Shown here piece after piece: positions 9,751 to 19,600 of a stretch of 64,000 nt of DNA. The stretch's first letter is position 1. Each line of letters begins with the position of its first letter. This DNA is from Algoriphagus sp. PAP.12 (GTDB taxonomy: Bacteria; Bacteroidota; Bacteroidia; Cytophagales; Cyclobacteriaceae), in the NCBI RefSeq assembly GCF_026652115.1, contig NZ_JAPPSQ010000005.1:1-64000 (forward strand), in the 5' to 3' direction. The notes beneath the pieces are model-generated. The model searched no databases, had not been told where the DNA came from, and saw only the letters and a list, made by a program, of their open reading frames with translations. A program made the translations under genes and the position numbers.

Positions 9751-9766
9751 TTCTACAAATGTAGAA
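9751..9766. promoter_or_regulatory. BlaI-type operator 1 (over the -7 element)
   Basis: A perfect 16-bp dyad, TTCTACA-AA-TGTAGAA. The TACA/TGTA core is the known BlaI/MecI operator signature. It lies 14 bases upstream of the blaI start codon and contains the minus-strand -7 element TACATTTG (9756-9763). Confidence 0.88.
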
Positions 9767-9785
9767 TAGAAAAGCAATTCTACAA
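9756..9785 (-). promoter_or_regulatory. Promoter of the blaI-M56-M56 operon
   Basis: On the minus strand, TTG (9783-9785) is followed after 19 bases by TACATTTG (9756-9763), matching the Bacteroidetes consensus TTTG-N19-TAnnTTTG. The implied transcript begins about 10-15 bases before the start codon, so the leader is very short. Confidence 0.75.
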
Positions 9786-9793
9786 GTGTAGAA
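9778..9793. promoter_or_regulatory. BlaI-type operator 2 (over the -33 element)
   Basis: A second perfect 16-bp dyad, TTCTACA-AG-TGTAGAA, centred 27 bp from operator 1. It contains the minus-strand -33 TTG. Flanking A/T extends the dyad by one base pair on each side. Confidence 0.88.
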
Positions 9794-10063
9794 TGAAAAT
9801 TTTAACATTTTTTAGAGAATTTGATTTTTGAGGAAAATTGAAATCCTATGCAACAATTCATGAATTTCCGCCTTAGAGAACTACTTACTTCGTAGAATAT
9901 GTACTTTTACATTCCATTTTTCCAAAAATCCTTTATCAATTTGACCTAGTTCAAAAAATTGGTGAATTCGACCATATTCAGCGATTTACGAAAGAGAAGT
10001 CCTAATTTTGATCTTTAAGCAACGAAAACTTATATTTTCGAGACTGCTCAAATCAGAACCTAC
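9794..10063. other. Intergenic region before the GH63 gene
   Basis: AT-rich spacer between the divergent blaI operon and the glucosidase gene (326 bases in all, including the operators). A TAATTTTG at 10003-10010 fits a Bacteroidetes -7 element for the plus-strand gene, but no convincing -33 element lies 19 bases upstream. I see no other gene, RNA or repeat. Confidence 0.5.
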
Positions 10064-12739
10064 ATGTTAGCTGAATATATACGATTACAAGAGGACCGCG
10101 ATTTCACCAAACATTGGAAAAAATGGGGACCTTATTTAACTGAAAGACAATGGGGTACTGTCAGGGAAGACTATAGTCCTGATGGTGCTGCATGGGAAAA
10201 TGTCACCCACGATGACGCCAGAAGTAAAGCTTATAGATGGGGTGAGGAAGGTATCGGGGGAATCTCAGATTACAAGCAAAAGCTTTGCCTTGCATGGGCT
10301 TTTTGGAATGGAAAAGACCCTTTTATCAAGGAAAGACTCTTTGGATTAACTGGAAATCAGGGAAATCATGGAGAAGATGTAAAGGAAATCTATTACTACC
10401 TAGACTCCACTCCTACTCATTCCTACATGAAGATGCTTTATAAGTATCCTCAAGCGGAATATCCTTATGGTCAATTAGTCAATGAAAATGGGAGAAGAAG
10501 TAAAACTGATCGAGAATACGAACTGATAGATACTGGGGTATTTGATGATGATCGCTACTTTGACATTTTCATAGAATATGCAAAGCATGATGCAGAGGAT
10601 ATTATTGCCAAAGTAACTATCCACAATAGAGGCCCGGAAACTGCTCCGCTATGGGTTATGCCGACTTTATGGTTTCGAAAAACCTGGTTCACCGGTCACG
10701 AACCCTTTCTTCCCAAACTCAGCTTGGTTCGATCCAATCAAGTAAAGGCATTCAATCCTAAATCGGGAAATTATTCTATCACATTTGATGGCGCTCCAGA
10801 CATCCGCTTTTGTGACAATGAAACAAATAGAGAGCGCTTATATGGGATTCCAAATGAGAAAAATTTCCTGAAAGACGGAATCAATGATTTTGTGGTCCAT
10901 GGAGATGATTCCAAACTTAACCCAGCATTTACTGGCACCAAGGCTGCGGCTATTTATAAACTCGATATCAAACCAGGTGAGAAAGCAGAAATAGTATTGA
11001 GGCTACAGCACCAATTGGAAGACCATCCCCTGGAAATCTGTAACCATTGCTTACAACAAAGAGAAAAAGAGGCTGATGAATTCTATAATCAACTTCAGGA
11101 GAGAGTAACAGACCCCGATCTAAAATCAATCCAACGCCAAGCCTATGCAGGCATGATGTGGTCGAAGCAGTTCTATTACTACGATGTGGAAAGATGGCTT
11201 GAAGGAGATCCTGGCCGCTACAGCCCCCCAAAAGAGCGGAAACAAGGGCGAAATCATGATTGGAGACACCTTCAGAATTATGACATCATTTCCATGCCGG
11301 ATAAATGGGAATACCCTTGGTACGCTGCATGGGATTTGGCATTTCACTGTATTCCAATTTCAAGGGTTGATCCTGAATTTGCCAAAGACCAACTTCAGCT
11401 TCTCCTGAATGAGTGGTACATGCATCCAAATGGACAAATTCCAGCATATGAATGGAATTTTTCGGATGTAAACCCTCCCGTCCATGCTTACGCGGTTCAA
11501 CGGGTTTATCAGATTGATAAAAAAGCAAATGGCGGAAAAGGTGATCAGGAATTCCTGGAAAGAGCCATGCATAAATTGATGTTGAACTTCACCTGGTGGG
11601 TCAATCAAAAGGACTCCGATGGAAAAAACATCTTTGAAGGTGGCTTCCTGGGATTGGATAATATTTCCTTGTTTGACCGAAGTCATGCTCAATATTACCA
11701 AGGGAAATTGGAGCAAGCTGATGCGACTTCTTGGATGGCGATGTTCTGCTTGAATATGCTCCGGATTTCATTGGATCTCTGTGAATTCAACAAAGTCTAT
11801 CAATTCACAGCTACGAAGTTTTTAGAGCATTTCTTATATATCGCAGGAGCGATGAATAACATATCTGCCGAGCAAATATCCCTTTGGGATGATGAGGACA
11901 ACTTTTTCTATGACATTTTCCACGTTCCGGGAAAAGAGCCAAAGAAAATGAAAGTTAGATCCATTGTTGGGTTGATCCCGCTATTTGCAGTCGAGCCGAT
12001 CCGTGAGGAGCTTTTTGATCAGCTACCAGAATTCAAAAAGCGATTGGATTTCTTTCTGCGTGAAAAGCCCAAATTGGCAGCTTTGGTTTCCAGTTGGATA
12101 CAACCTGGATATGAGAAAAGAAGGTTATTTTCTTTGCTTAGAGGTCATCGAATGAAGAAAGTATTGCAAAAAATGCTGGACTCTGATGAATTTTTGAGTG
12201 ACTATGGGATCAGGTCGCTTTCAAAATACTATGAAAGCAGACCCTATACGATGAAAATCAATGGAGATACGTTCTCCATCAAATATACACCTGGCGAATC
12301 CGACACCCGAATGTTTGGAGGTAACTCCAACTGGAGAGGACCTATCTGGTTCCCGATTAATTATTTAATTATCGAGTCGCTGAAAAAGTTTGACTTTTAC
12401 TACGGTGGAGATTTCAGCATCGAATACCCAACAGGTTCGGGCAATTTTATGACCATGGATGTAATAGCTAAAGAGCTTTCCTTACGTTGTATCAGGATTT
12501 TCATGCGTGATGAAAATGGAAATCGACCTTTCAATGGTACCAACGAAAAATTCCAAACAGACCCTCATTTCAAGGATTACATTTTGTTTTATGAGTATTT
12601 CCAAGGGGATACTGGAGAGGGTTTAGGAGCCTCTCATCAGACAGGTTGGACCGGACTAGTTGCCGAAATGATCCATAAATTCTACAAAGAGAGAAAACCC
12701 CATCCATATGCAAACTCTACTACCCTATTTAGAAGCTAA
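10064..12739 (+). CDS. GH63 / MGH1-like glucosidase
   Basis: A large cytoplasmic-looking protein of 891 residues without a signal peptide, of the mannosyl-oligosaccharide glucosidase-like (GH63) class, with an (alpha/alpha)6 barrel. Family blocks include the general-acid region (YPWYAAWDLAFHCIP, near residues 414-428), a substrate block (MFGGNSNWRGPIWFP, near 751-765) and the C-terminal GEGLGASHQTGWTG that carries the second acidic residue. Bacterial members hydrolyse alpha-glucosides such as glucosylglycerate or short gluco-oligosaccharides; the exact substrate here is unknown. Its last 32 bases overlap the start of rnhB in another frame. The start ATG at 10064 follows a plausible -7 element by about 55 bases. 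Confidence 0.88.
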   Translation: MLAEYIRLQEDRDFTKHWKKWGPYLTERQWGTVREDYSPDGAAWENVTHDDARSKAYRWGEEGIGGISDYKQKLCLAWAFWNGKDPFIKERLFGLTGNQGNHGEDVKEIYYYLDSTPTHSYMKMLYKYPQAEYPYGQLVNENGRRSKTDREYELIDTGVFDDDRYFDIFIEYAKHDAEDIIAKVTIHNRGPETAPLWVMPTLWFRKTWFTGHEPFLPKLSLVRSNQVKAFNPKSGNYSITFDGAPDIRFCDNETNRERLYGIPNEKNFLKDGINDFVVHGDDSKLNPAFTGTKAAAIYKLDIKPGEKAEIVLRLQHQLEDHPLEICNHCLQQREKEADEFYNQLQERVTDPDLKSIQRQAYAGMMWSKQFYYYDVERWLEGDPGRYSPPKERKQGRNHDWRHLQNYDIISMPDKWEYPWYAAWDLAFHCIPISRVDPEFAKDQLQLLLNEWYMHPNGQIPAYEWNFSDVNPPVHAYAVQRVYQIDKKANGGKGDQEFLERAMHKLMLNFTWWVNQKDSDGKNIFEGGFLGLDNISLFDRSHAQYYQGKLEQADATSWMAMFCLNMLRISLDLCEFNKVYQFTATKFLEHFLYIAGAMNNISAEQISLWDDEDNFFYDIFHVPGKEPKKMKVRSIVGLIPLFAVEPIREELFDQLPEFKKRLDFFLREKPKLAALVSSWIQPGYEKRRLFSLLRGHRMKKVLQKMLDSDEFLSDYGIRSLSKYYESRPYTMKINGDTFSIKYTPGESDTRMFGGNSNWRGPIWFPINYLIIESLKKFDFYYGGDFSIEYPTGSGNFMTMDVIAKELSLRCIRIFMRDENGNRPFNGTNEKFQTDPHFKDYILFYEYFQGDTGEGLGASHQTGWTGLVAEMIHKFYKERKPHPYANSTTLFRS

Positions 12740-13316
12740 CCGACTTGAAGCCGGTTGCGATGAGGTTGGCCGTGGATGTCTGGCAGGGCCTGTTGTAGCT
12801 GCCGCGGTGATTTTACCTCAGGATTATTCCAATCCCTGGATTAATGACTCCAAAAAGCTAAAAAAATCCCAGCGAGAAGAATTGGTGGATGAAATCAAAA
12901 ACTCAGCGATAGCCTGGGCCATTGCAGAGGCTACAGTTGAGGAAATTGATCAAATCAATATCCTCAACGCTTCCTTCTTGGCAATGAAAAGAGCCGTTCA
13001 GCAATTAAAAGTGGAACCTGAACACCTGCTAATAGATGGAAATCGGTGGAAATCGGACCTCAACTACCCTTATACCTGTGTCATCAAAGGTGATGGGAAA
13101 TTTGCCAGCATTGCTTCGGCCTCTATCCTTGCCAAAGTTTACAGAGACAACTTTATGGAGGGTTTAGCTTTGGATTTCCCTCATTATGGCTGGGAAACCA
13201 ATGCTGGTTATCCTACCAAAATCCATCGGGCAGGGATTGAAAATTTCGGAAAAACAATCTGGCATCGAACGAGTTTTCAATTACTCCCAAAACAAATGAT
13301 GCTGGAACTAAAATAA
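12708..13316 (+). CDS. rnhB: Ribonuclease HII
   Basis: A 202-residue RNase HII, which cuts RNA in RNA-DNA hybrids and single ribonucleotides in DNA. The catalytic acidic residues are visible: Asp18 and Glu19 in DEVGRG, Asp110 in LLIDGN and Asp129 in KGDGK. Also typical are the SKKL motif near residue 48 and the ASILAKVYRD block. The ATG at 12708 lies inside the end of the glucosidase gene (32-base overlap); it is the last ATG before the first catalytic motif, so the overlap is probably real. A strong terminator follows directly. Confidence 0.95.
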   Translation: MQTLLPYLEANRLEAGCDEVGRGCLAGPVVAAAVILPQDYSNPWINDSKKLKKSQREELVDEIKNSAIAWAIAEATVEEIDQINILNASFLAMKRAVQQLKVEPEHLLIDGNRWKSDLNYPYTCVIKGDGKFASIASASILAKVYRDNFMEGLALDFPHYGWETNAGYPTKIHRAGIENFGKTIWHRTSFQLLPKQMMLELK

Positions 13317-13343
13317 AAGCCAACTTTCTCAAGTTGGCTTTTT
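13317..13343 (+). terminator. Rho-independent terminator after rnhB
   Basis: A 10-bp perfect stem, AAGCCAACTT (13317-13326) with AAGTTGGCTT (13331-13340), a 4-nt loop and a following T run. It begins one base after the rnhB stop codon and could also serve the convergent gene at 13375. Confidence 0.88.
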
Positions 13344-13374
13344 CACTCATCAGGGTGCTTGAGCTACAAAAATT

Positions 13375-13812
13375 TTATTCAATTATCTTTTCGAAAGTCA
13401 GTTTACCTGCTCCAGGGGAGTCGCTGATTGGTTCCAAGACCAATTTGGAATCTGTTACTTCAACTATTTTCGCTTTTCTAATTTGACCATCGCTATTGAT
13501 CGTCAAGATGTTTTCTGGACTCAATTCCAATTTTGCTTTCTTTTGAATCATTCGCTGATTTTGGAAATCAGTAAAAAGCAGAGAATCATTTTCTACGAAT
13601 TGATAAATAGTATTTTCCAGTCTGTTTTTGATTTTAGCCTGCATATCTGCCAAAGCAGTGGGATTTGCACTTCTGAATTGGGGAGAATTCCTAATTCTAT
13701 CAATACCATCAAAATGAACCAGTTGCCATTTTCCAAGAAGCTCCTGCATCTGAACGGGTGAACCCTGAAGGAAAAAAAACAAAATTAGAGCTGGAATATT
13801 AATCAAATTCAT
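13375..13812 (-). CDS. Small secreted lipocalin-like hypothetical protein
   Basis: A 145-residue protein with a short hydrophobic N-terminus (IPALILFFFL) that looks like a signal peptide. The segment LLGKWQLVHFDGI at about 25-37, followed by alternating beta-strand-like stretches and a basic helix (ALADMQAKIKNRLE), recalls lipocalin-like proteins of Bacteroidota. No catalytic motif is visible. It converges on rnhB and shares its terminator. The function is unknown; it may bind a small hydrophobic ligand or stabilise the envelope. Confidence 0.7.
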   Translation of the reverse strand: MNLINIPALILFFFLQGSPVQMQELLGKWQLVHFDGIDRIRNSPQFRSANPTALADMQAKIKNRLENTIYQFVENDSLLFTDFQNQRMIQKKAKLELSPENILTINSDGQIRKAKIVEVTDSKLVLEPISDSPGAGKLTFEKIIE

Positions 13813-13850
13813 ACCCGCTTACAGGCAATTATTTTGCCAGAAAATCAGGT

Positions 13851-14360
13851 CTACTGGACTACTTTGACATTCAAAAATGGAATCCATTCGTTGGCTTGCC
13901 TTTCTGCATACTGGGACAAAAAGAATGATAATGAAGGCTTGAAAGGATGTACTTTTAAGTTCATCCCTGCCTGCTCTGGAGTTTTATCACCTTTATTGAC
14001 ATTGCATCGATTACAGGCAGTCACCAAATTCGTCCAAGAGGTTTTGCCTCCTTTGGATCGGGGCATAACATGATCTATGGTTAAATGTCTCCTGCTACCG
14101 CAATATTGACATTCACCATTGTCCCTTCTAAAAAGATTGACTCGATTCAATAAAACCCCGCGAAAGGGGATGTTTTTATATTCATTTAATCTGATCACAG
14201 CTGGATAGGAAAATGTTCGGCTTACCGTCCTAATTTCCAGCAATTCATAGGTGGAAAGGATATTTGCTTTCTCCAATAAGGTAAGAACAATAGCTTTCTG
14301 TGCCGATACCACAGCTACCGGAGAATGATCCAAGTTCAATACCAATACTCGTTTATCCAT
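13851..14360 (-). CDS. HNH endonuclease family protein
   Basis: A 169-residue protein with a C-terminal HNH domain: a zinc-type CQYCG (about residue 85-89), the catalytic LTIDHVMPRSKGG, and TACNRCNVNKGDKTP with the second Cys pair. The N-terminal 75 residues (LNLDHSPVAVVSAQKA and following) are typical of the conserved stand-alone HNH proteins of Bacteroidota rather than of homing enzymes or phage terminases. It overlaps the upstream NlpC/P60-like gene by 8 bases and lies at the end of the tsaD-smpB run. Its cellular role is not established. Confidence 0.88.
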   Translation of the reverse strand: MDKRVLVLNLDHSPVAVVSAQKAIVLTLLEKANILSTYELLEIRTVSRTFSYPAVIRLNEYKNIPFRGVLLNRVNLFRRDNGECQYCGSRRHLTIDHVMPRSKGGKTSWTNLVTACNRCNVNKGDKTPEQAGMNLKVHPFKPSLSFFLSQYAERQANEWIPFLNVKVVQ

Positions 14361-15159
14361 CCTTTTTGAAAACTGATCTTGCAGTAAAAACCACTTCCTC
14401 AGACTTTTGGTTTTTTAAATTCGTTTCCCACTCATTCAAATCAGACACTTTCATCTTATTATCCATCCAAAGGACTTCTTCCATCCCCAGATAAATTCCA
14501 AAATGATCCTGATGTGAACTTTGTTGATGAAAAATAATCAAATCTCCCGGCTTGACCTGATTTATAGGAATGATTCTTCCCGGTAAATAGACTGAATTCC
14601 AAGTATATCCGGCAATTGAATAAATTAATGCAAATCCTAACTGCTCATCCAATCCAAAAATGCTTCTTCCCCCTGGCTGCCATGGTGCATTGACGTACTT
14701 TAAAGCAATATCTACTAATTGATCTCGGTCGGCTTTGATCGCATGGCTTCTCACTGACCCGGTAAAGCCAATATGGTCTTGCCAATTGAATAATTCCAAA
14801 TCTGAAAAATGAAGTCTACTTCCCGGCAATAAATACACGTTTGTCCCCATATATTCTATTGCTGCTATGGGGCTGGTGACTATTTGATAGTCTTGATTGA
14901 GAAATTTCTGATAATCGAGACTATTGATCTCTTTGATAGATTTGGAAGAGATCCATCCTCCAATTCTTGAGTCCTCATTAAAAATTCGATACCAGGTTCG
15001 GTCTTCGGTGACAGCCAAAACTTGATAACATTCTCCAAAAAGTAATTGGGTCACCAAAGCCGAGTCTACAGTTGGTTTTCTATAGACTGGTAATATCGTT
15101 TGTCGGCAAATGCCGAATGCATCATTTAAGGGCCATTCGTTGGAGTTCTCTTTTGGCAT
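14353..15159 (-). CDS. NlpC/P60-like protein lacking the catalytic cysteine (probable pseudoenzyme)
   Basis: A 268-residue protein with an SH3-like N-terminal region ([22 protein letters not shown], then [16 protein letters not shown]) and a C-terminal NlpC/P60 fold. The landmarks of C40 peptidases are present: the A-P-W-x-x-G-G-R-S-I-F-G segment and DHFGIYLG with the first His. In the family the Cys follows in a GIDCSGF-like motif; here the sequence is GLDEQLGF and no Cys is nearby. The later HASG-like motif is also replaced (VLWMDN). Cell-wall hydrolysis is therefore unlikely, and a binding or regulatory role is inferred. There is no signal peptide. The ATG at 15159 gives a 38-base overlap with smpB; no later ATG precedes the SH3 region. 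Confidence 0.78.
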   Translation of the reverse strand: MPKENSNEWPLNDAFGICRQTILPVYRKPTVDSALVTQLLFGECYQVLAVTEDRTWYRIFNEDSRIGGWISSKSIKEINSLDYQKFLNQDYQIVTSPIAAIEYMGTNVYLLPGSRLHFSDLELFNWQDHIGFTGSVRSHAIKADRDQLVDIALKYVNAPWQPGGRSIFGLDEQLGFALIYSIAGYTWNSVYLPGRIIPINQVKPGDLIIFHQQSSHQDHFGIYLGMEEVLWMDNKMKVSDLNEWETNLKNQKSEEVVFTARSVFKKDG

Positions 15160-15592
15160 CTTTTTCCTTCAGATCCTGTCTCTTATCATGGACTTTTTTT
15201 CCTCTACCCAAGGCGATTTCCATTTTGGCCATCCCTCGGTCATTAATAAATATACGAACCGGAATGATAGTTAGCCCCTTTTCTTGAGACTTAGTTTGCA
15301 GTTTCTCGAGTTCTTTTTTCCCCAAAAGCAATTTCCTATCTCTCACAGCATCATGATTATAGCTTGAAGCCATTGAATAGGGAGCAATATGCATTTGACG
15401 GACATAAAGCTCTCCGTCCAAGAAAACACAAAAGGACTCAGTTAGAGAAACTTTTCCCTCACGAATGGATTTGATCTCGGTTCCTTTTAGAACCATTCCA
15501 GCCTTATAGGTATCTATAAACTCAAACTGAAAGCTTGCTTTCTTGTTTTTGATATTGATGATTTTATCAAACTTATTGACTTTGGTAGCCAT
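15122..15592 (-). CDS. smpB: SsrA-binding protein SmpB
   Basis: A 156-residue trans-translation factor that delivers tmRNA to stalled ribosomes. Recognisable blocks are the N-terminal [29 protein letters not shown] in three pieces around residues 16-44, [20 protein letters not shown] and the basic tail [18 protein letters not shown]. Length and order match the family. It lies 2 bases after tsaD on the same strand and overlaps the next gene by 38 bases. No tmRNA gene is visible in the window. Confidence 0.96.
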   Translation of the reverse strand: MATKVNKFDKIINIKNKKASFQFEFIDTYKAGMVLKGTEIKSIREGKVSLTESFCVFLDGELYVRQMHIAPYSMASSYNHDAVRDRKLLLGKKELEKLQTKSQEKGLTIIPVRIFINDRGMAKMEIALGRGKKVHDKRQDLKEKDAKRELQRMALK

Positions 15593-15594
15593 AC

Positions 15595-16608
15595 TTAAAT
15601 CTTCATTTTTGCCAAAGGAGTAACATCCATAGATGCAAATTCTCCCTCTTGGTATTTGAAATGTGCAGCCATGGCAATCATCGCTGCATTATCTGTACAG
15701 TATTCGAATTTTGGAATGTACAGGTTCCACCCTCTCTTTTTCGCTAAATCAGTCAAGGTATCGCGAAGCCCTGAGTTAGCAGAAACTCCTCCAGCAATGG
15801 CAATTTCCTTTACCCCATACTGTTTTACTGCCAATTTCAATTTGATTAAAAGCATCTCAATCAAGCTATATTGGACAGAGGCACAAAGGTCAGCAATATT
15901 CTCCTCTATATAATTCGGATTGCTATGGATTTGATCCCGAAGAAAATATAAAACCGCTGTTTTGATTCCACTGAAAGAATAATCCAAATTTGGCATTCTT
16001 GTTATGGGAAACTGAAACGCCTTTGGATTCCCTTCTTTCGCATACTTGTCAATTAAAGGCCCTCCTGGATATGGCAAACCTAATAACTTGGCAGTTTTAT
16101 CAAAGGCTTCCCCTACAGCATCATCTCTAGTCTCCCCAATGACTTCCATTTCTAAAGGACTTTTCACCAAAACCAATTGCGTATGTCCCCCGCTGACAGT
16201 CAGACAAATGAAAGGAAACTTAGGCTTTGGGTCCTCAATAAAATGAGCCAAAACGTGAGCCTGCATATGGTTCACCTCGATCAAAGGAATCTGAAGAGAA
16301 TAGGCCAATGATTTGGCAAAACTCACTCCAACCAATAAGGCTCCCATCAGACCGGGACCACGGGTAAAAGCAATTGCATTAAGATCCGACTTTTTCAATC
16401 CAGAGGTAGAAAGAGCCTCAAATACCACCGGAACAATATTTTCCTGATGAGCTCTTGATGCTAATTCGGGAACAACTCCCCCATATTTTTCGTGGACTGA
16501 TTGTGTGGCCACAATATTATTAAGTACTTTGCCATTTAAGATAATAGAGGCAGAGGTTTCGTCACACGAGGACTCAATTGCTAGTATAGAAATATCTTTA
16601 GTATCCAT
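15595..16608 (-). CDS. tsaD: tRNA N6-adenosine threonylcarbamoyltransferase TsaD
   Basis: A 337-residue Kae1/YgjD-family protein that transfers the threonylcarbamoyl group to A37 of ANN-decoding tRNAs. The iron/zinc site HMQAH gives His114 and His118; the ASKHA-fold blocks [21 protein letters not shown] and [12 protein letters not shown] are present. The start ATG (complement of 16606-16608) shares base 16608 with the divergent TamB start, so there is no intergenic DNA between the two genes. Partners TsaB/TsaC/TsaE are not in the window. Confidence 0.96.
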   Translation of the reverse strand: MDTKDISILAIESSCDETSASIILNGKVLNNIVATQSVHEKYGGVVPELASRAHQENIVPVVFEALSTSGLKKSDLNAIAFTRGPGLMGALLVGVSFAKSLAYSLQIPLIEVNHMQAHVLAHFIEDPKPKFPFICLTVSGGHTQLVLVKSPLEMEVIGETRDDAVGEAFDKTAKLLGLPYPGGPLIDKYAKEGNPKAFQFPITRMPNLDYSFSGIKTAVLYFLRDQIHSNPNYIEENIADLCASVQYSLIEMLLIKLKLAVKQYGVKEIAIAGGVSANSGLRDTLTDLAKKRGWNLYIPKFEYCTDNAAMIAMAAHFKYQEGEFASMDVTPLAKMKI

Positions 16609-19600
16609 TGGAAAAGAACGCGAAAGTTACGGATTTTTTACACAAAGCTTTTCGAATACTCCTTTGGGTAATCTTTAGCCTGCTATTGAGCTTCTTAAGT
16701 ATTGCTTTGTTGCTTCAATTGGCATCAGTTCAAAACTGGGCCATTGATAAAGTAACCAATTATCTGAATAAAGATTCCCAATTCACCACAACAATTGGTC
16801 ACATAGATCTCAACTGGTGGGATGCACTCTCTCTTACAAATTTAGAAATCAAAGATCATCACGACAGTACGATGATTGCTGCTGAAAAAGCAATGGTTGA
16901 TTTTCAATTGGGTTCTTTAATACCTCCGGGCACACCTTCATTGGACAATGTAAGACTTGAAGGTGCCAAAGTTCTTTTATTGACACATAAAGGGGACTCC
17001 TCCATGAATATCAATTTATGGATATCTGAGCTTTCAGAGCTATTTGGCTCAAGTGGAGGGGCTGGAAGCTCAACATTTGGAATTGGGCAAATCGATCTTC
17101 GAAGATCTCAATTCGCCTTGGTCAATTTCAACTCCGAACCGATTACAGAAGGTTTAGACTACAACCGAATGAGGTTTAAAGATATTGCTTTAAGCGCTTC
17201 AGATTTTTCCTTAGATGGAAGTGAAATAAAAATCAATATAGGTCACCTTTCAGGGATTGAGTCGGGTTCAGGATTAAATATTAAAGAGCTAAAGACAAAC
17301 TTGACCTTTGCTCCAGATTTCTTGGAGTTTGACAAATTAAACCTGATCACCAACAAAAGTCATATCAAAGACTATTTGAGATTTGAATATGCGAGCACCT
17401 CTTCATTCTCGGATTTTTTGACGAAAGTAGTGGTCATTGCAAATATGGAGGAGACGATTTTGAGTCTGGATGACTTAAGGTTTTTTGCACCCACTCTTCC
17501 CAATATCAACGATGAAATCATCCTAACAGGAGCTGTAAAAGGTCCAGTTTCGGACTTGAGATCTGAGGAGTTTTTGCTAAGAATTGGCAAGAAAACTGAA
17601 ATTTTTGGAGCATTCAGATTAGATGGACTTCCAGACATTGAGGAGACCTACATCAATCTTTCGCTCCAAAACTCCACGATCGACGCTATCGATATGGCCC
17701 CTTACCTATCCGATTCTATCCAGGTAGAGGTCTTGAAATTTGGGACCATACGTTTAAACGCGGATTTCGCAGGGTATCTAAGCAGATTTGATACAAATGG
17801 AGAGTTCAACACAAGTATTGGAGAAGTAAATGGCCGAGTTAACTTTGAGCAGAAAAACGGATCTAATAAAGTCGTTTCCAATGTTACCATAAAGGAACTT
17901 GATCTAGGAAAAATCACCAACTCACCCGAAATCTTGCAAAAAGTAAGTCTCGAGGGAAATGTAAACTTAGAAGGAAAAAGCCGAGAGGATATCCTAATCG
18001 AATTAGATGCGGTAATTTCCAAAATTGGAGTCAAGGGATACGACTACAAAAACATCAAAACTGATGCAAAGTATGGACTAGACTTATTTGAAGGACACCT
18101 TGCTATCAACGACCCTAATCTAATATTAAATGGAAACGGAACCATCAATCTAAGGGATACTTCGGAAGCCATCAATATTAATGTCGTTTTGGATACAGCC
18201 AACCTCGACGTCCTTAACCTATCAGAGAAGATGAGCTTTATCTCTGGGGAGCTCCAAATGGATACCAAAGGAATCAATGTGGATGATTTGACAGGAATCA
18301 TGCGCGTAAAAGATCTTGCTTTAGGTTACGATGGAAGATTTTTAGATGTAGGCGATTTTTATTTTCAATCATTATTTGCAGGTGGAACTCGTACCATGTC
18401 CCTCAATTCTGATTATTTGGTAGCTGGGGCATCTGGACATTTTGCAATTGAGCAAATGGCAAAAGATTTCCCTGTACTCTATAATCAATATTTAGCTATT
18501 CTTTTCAAGCAAGAGCAGCCTGTTGCGGATATCGAAGAATATTTCAATCAGGAATACAAAATAGACCTGAACATCAGACTATTGGACATCAATCCTATTG
18601 TCCAGTTATTTCAGCCCGATTATTATATTTCTAAAAACACTTTGCTCGAGGGAGCATTTTATCAAACTGCTGAAAATACCATTTTCAATTTTTTCACCTC
18701 TATTGACACCCTTCAGTACCAATCCAATATTGCCAGAGATGTCAATATAGATTTTAACACCTCGAAATTGATCAATAGCGAGGATATCTTGGCTTCATTT
18801 TACATCTTTTCTAAGAACCAAAATCTGGGCACATCACTGGAATTTAGCAACTTCGGCTTTGAGGCAATTTGGAATAATGACGCATTGAACTTAGACTTTG
18901 CATTGGATCAGGACTCCACACAAAGCAGCGCCCGAATTAAAGCAGAAGCACGCTTTTCACCAGATCAAACAGCCCTTTCATTTGAGCCCTCTCAATTGAT
19001 TGTATTAGGTAACGAATGGAATTTTGATCCAGAAAATGAAATACTCCTTCAATCCGGAGGGATCAATTTCAACAATGTGGTGTTGCAGTCTAAAAAACAG
19101 GTGATCGATTTTGAAGGGGTCTTGGGAAATAATATAGAGGATCAACTCTATGCTACGGTTCTAAACGTCAATGCCAATATCTTAAATACCTTAACTCCAC
19201 AAGAATATCAAGGCAGAATCAATGCACAACTGATCCTCTCTAATACTGATCAGTCGACCAAAAACATCCAATCCGAAATCAAGGTGGACTCTCTTCGCAT
19301 TAATGAAATCCCTATTGGAAACTTACTTGCTAATGCACACCTGAACGACAGCTCACTTGTGTTGAATCTGGAAAATGAATTAAATGGTAAGAAAACAATC
19401 AATCTAGGAGGAAATCTATATTTGAAAAACCAGGTTTTTGATCTTAATGGAAATTTAAATAATGCTGAATTAGCCATTTTTGAGCCCTTTCTTTCCAATT
19501 ATATTTCCAATCTCGGAGGTAAAATCACTGGTAAAATTCAACTCAAAGGAAGTTCGAGAAATCCCCAACTTTTAGGGCAGGGAGATATTAACCAAGGAAA

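Noticed and set aside
13851-14360. HNH gene as homing endonuclease or part of a mobile intron
   Set aside because: It lies in a conserved-looking housekeeping run with short overlaps, has no flanking repeats or interrupted host gene, and resembles the stand-alone chromosomal HNH group.
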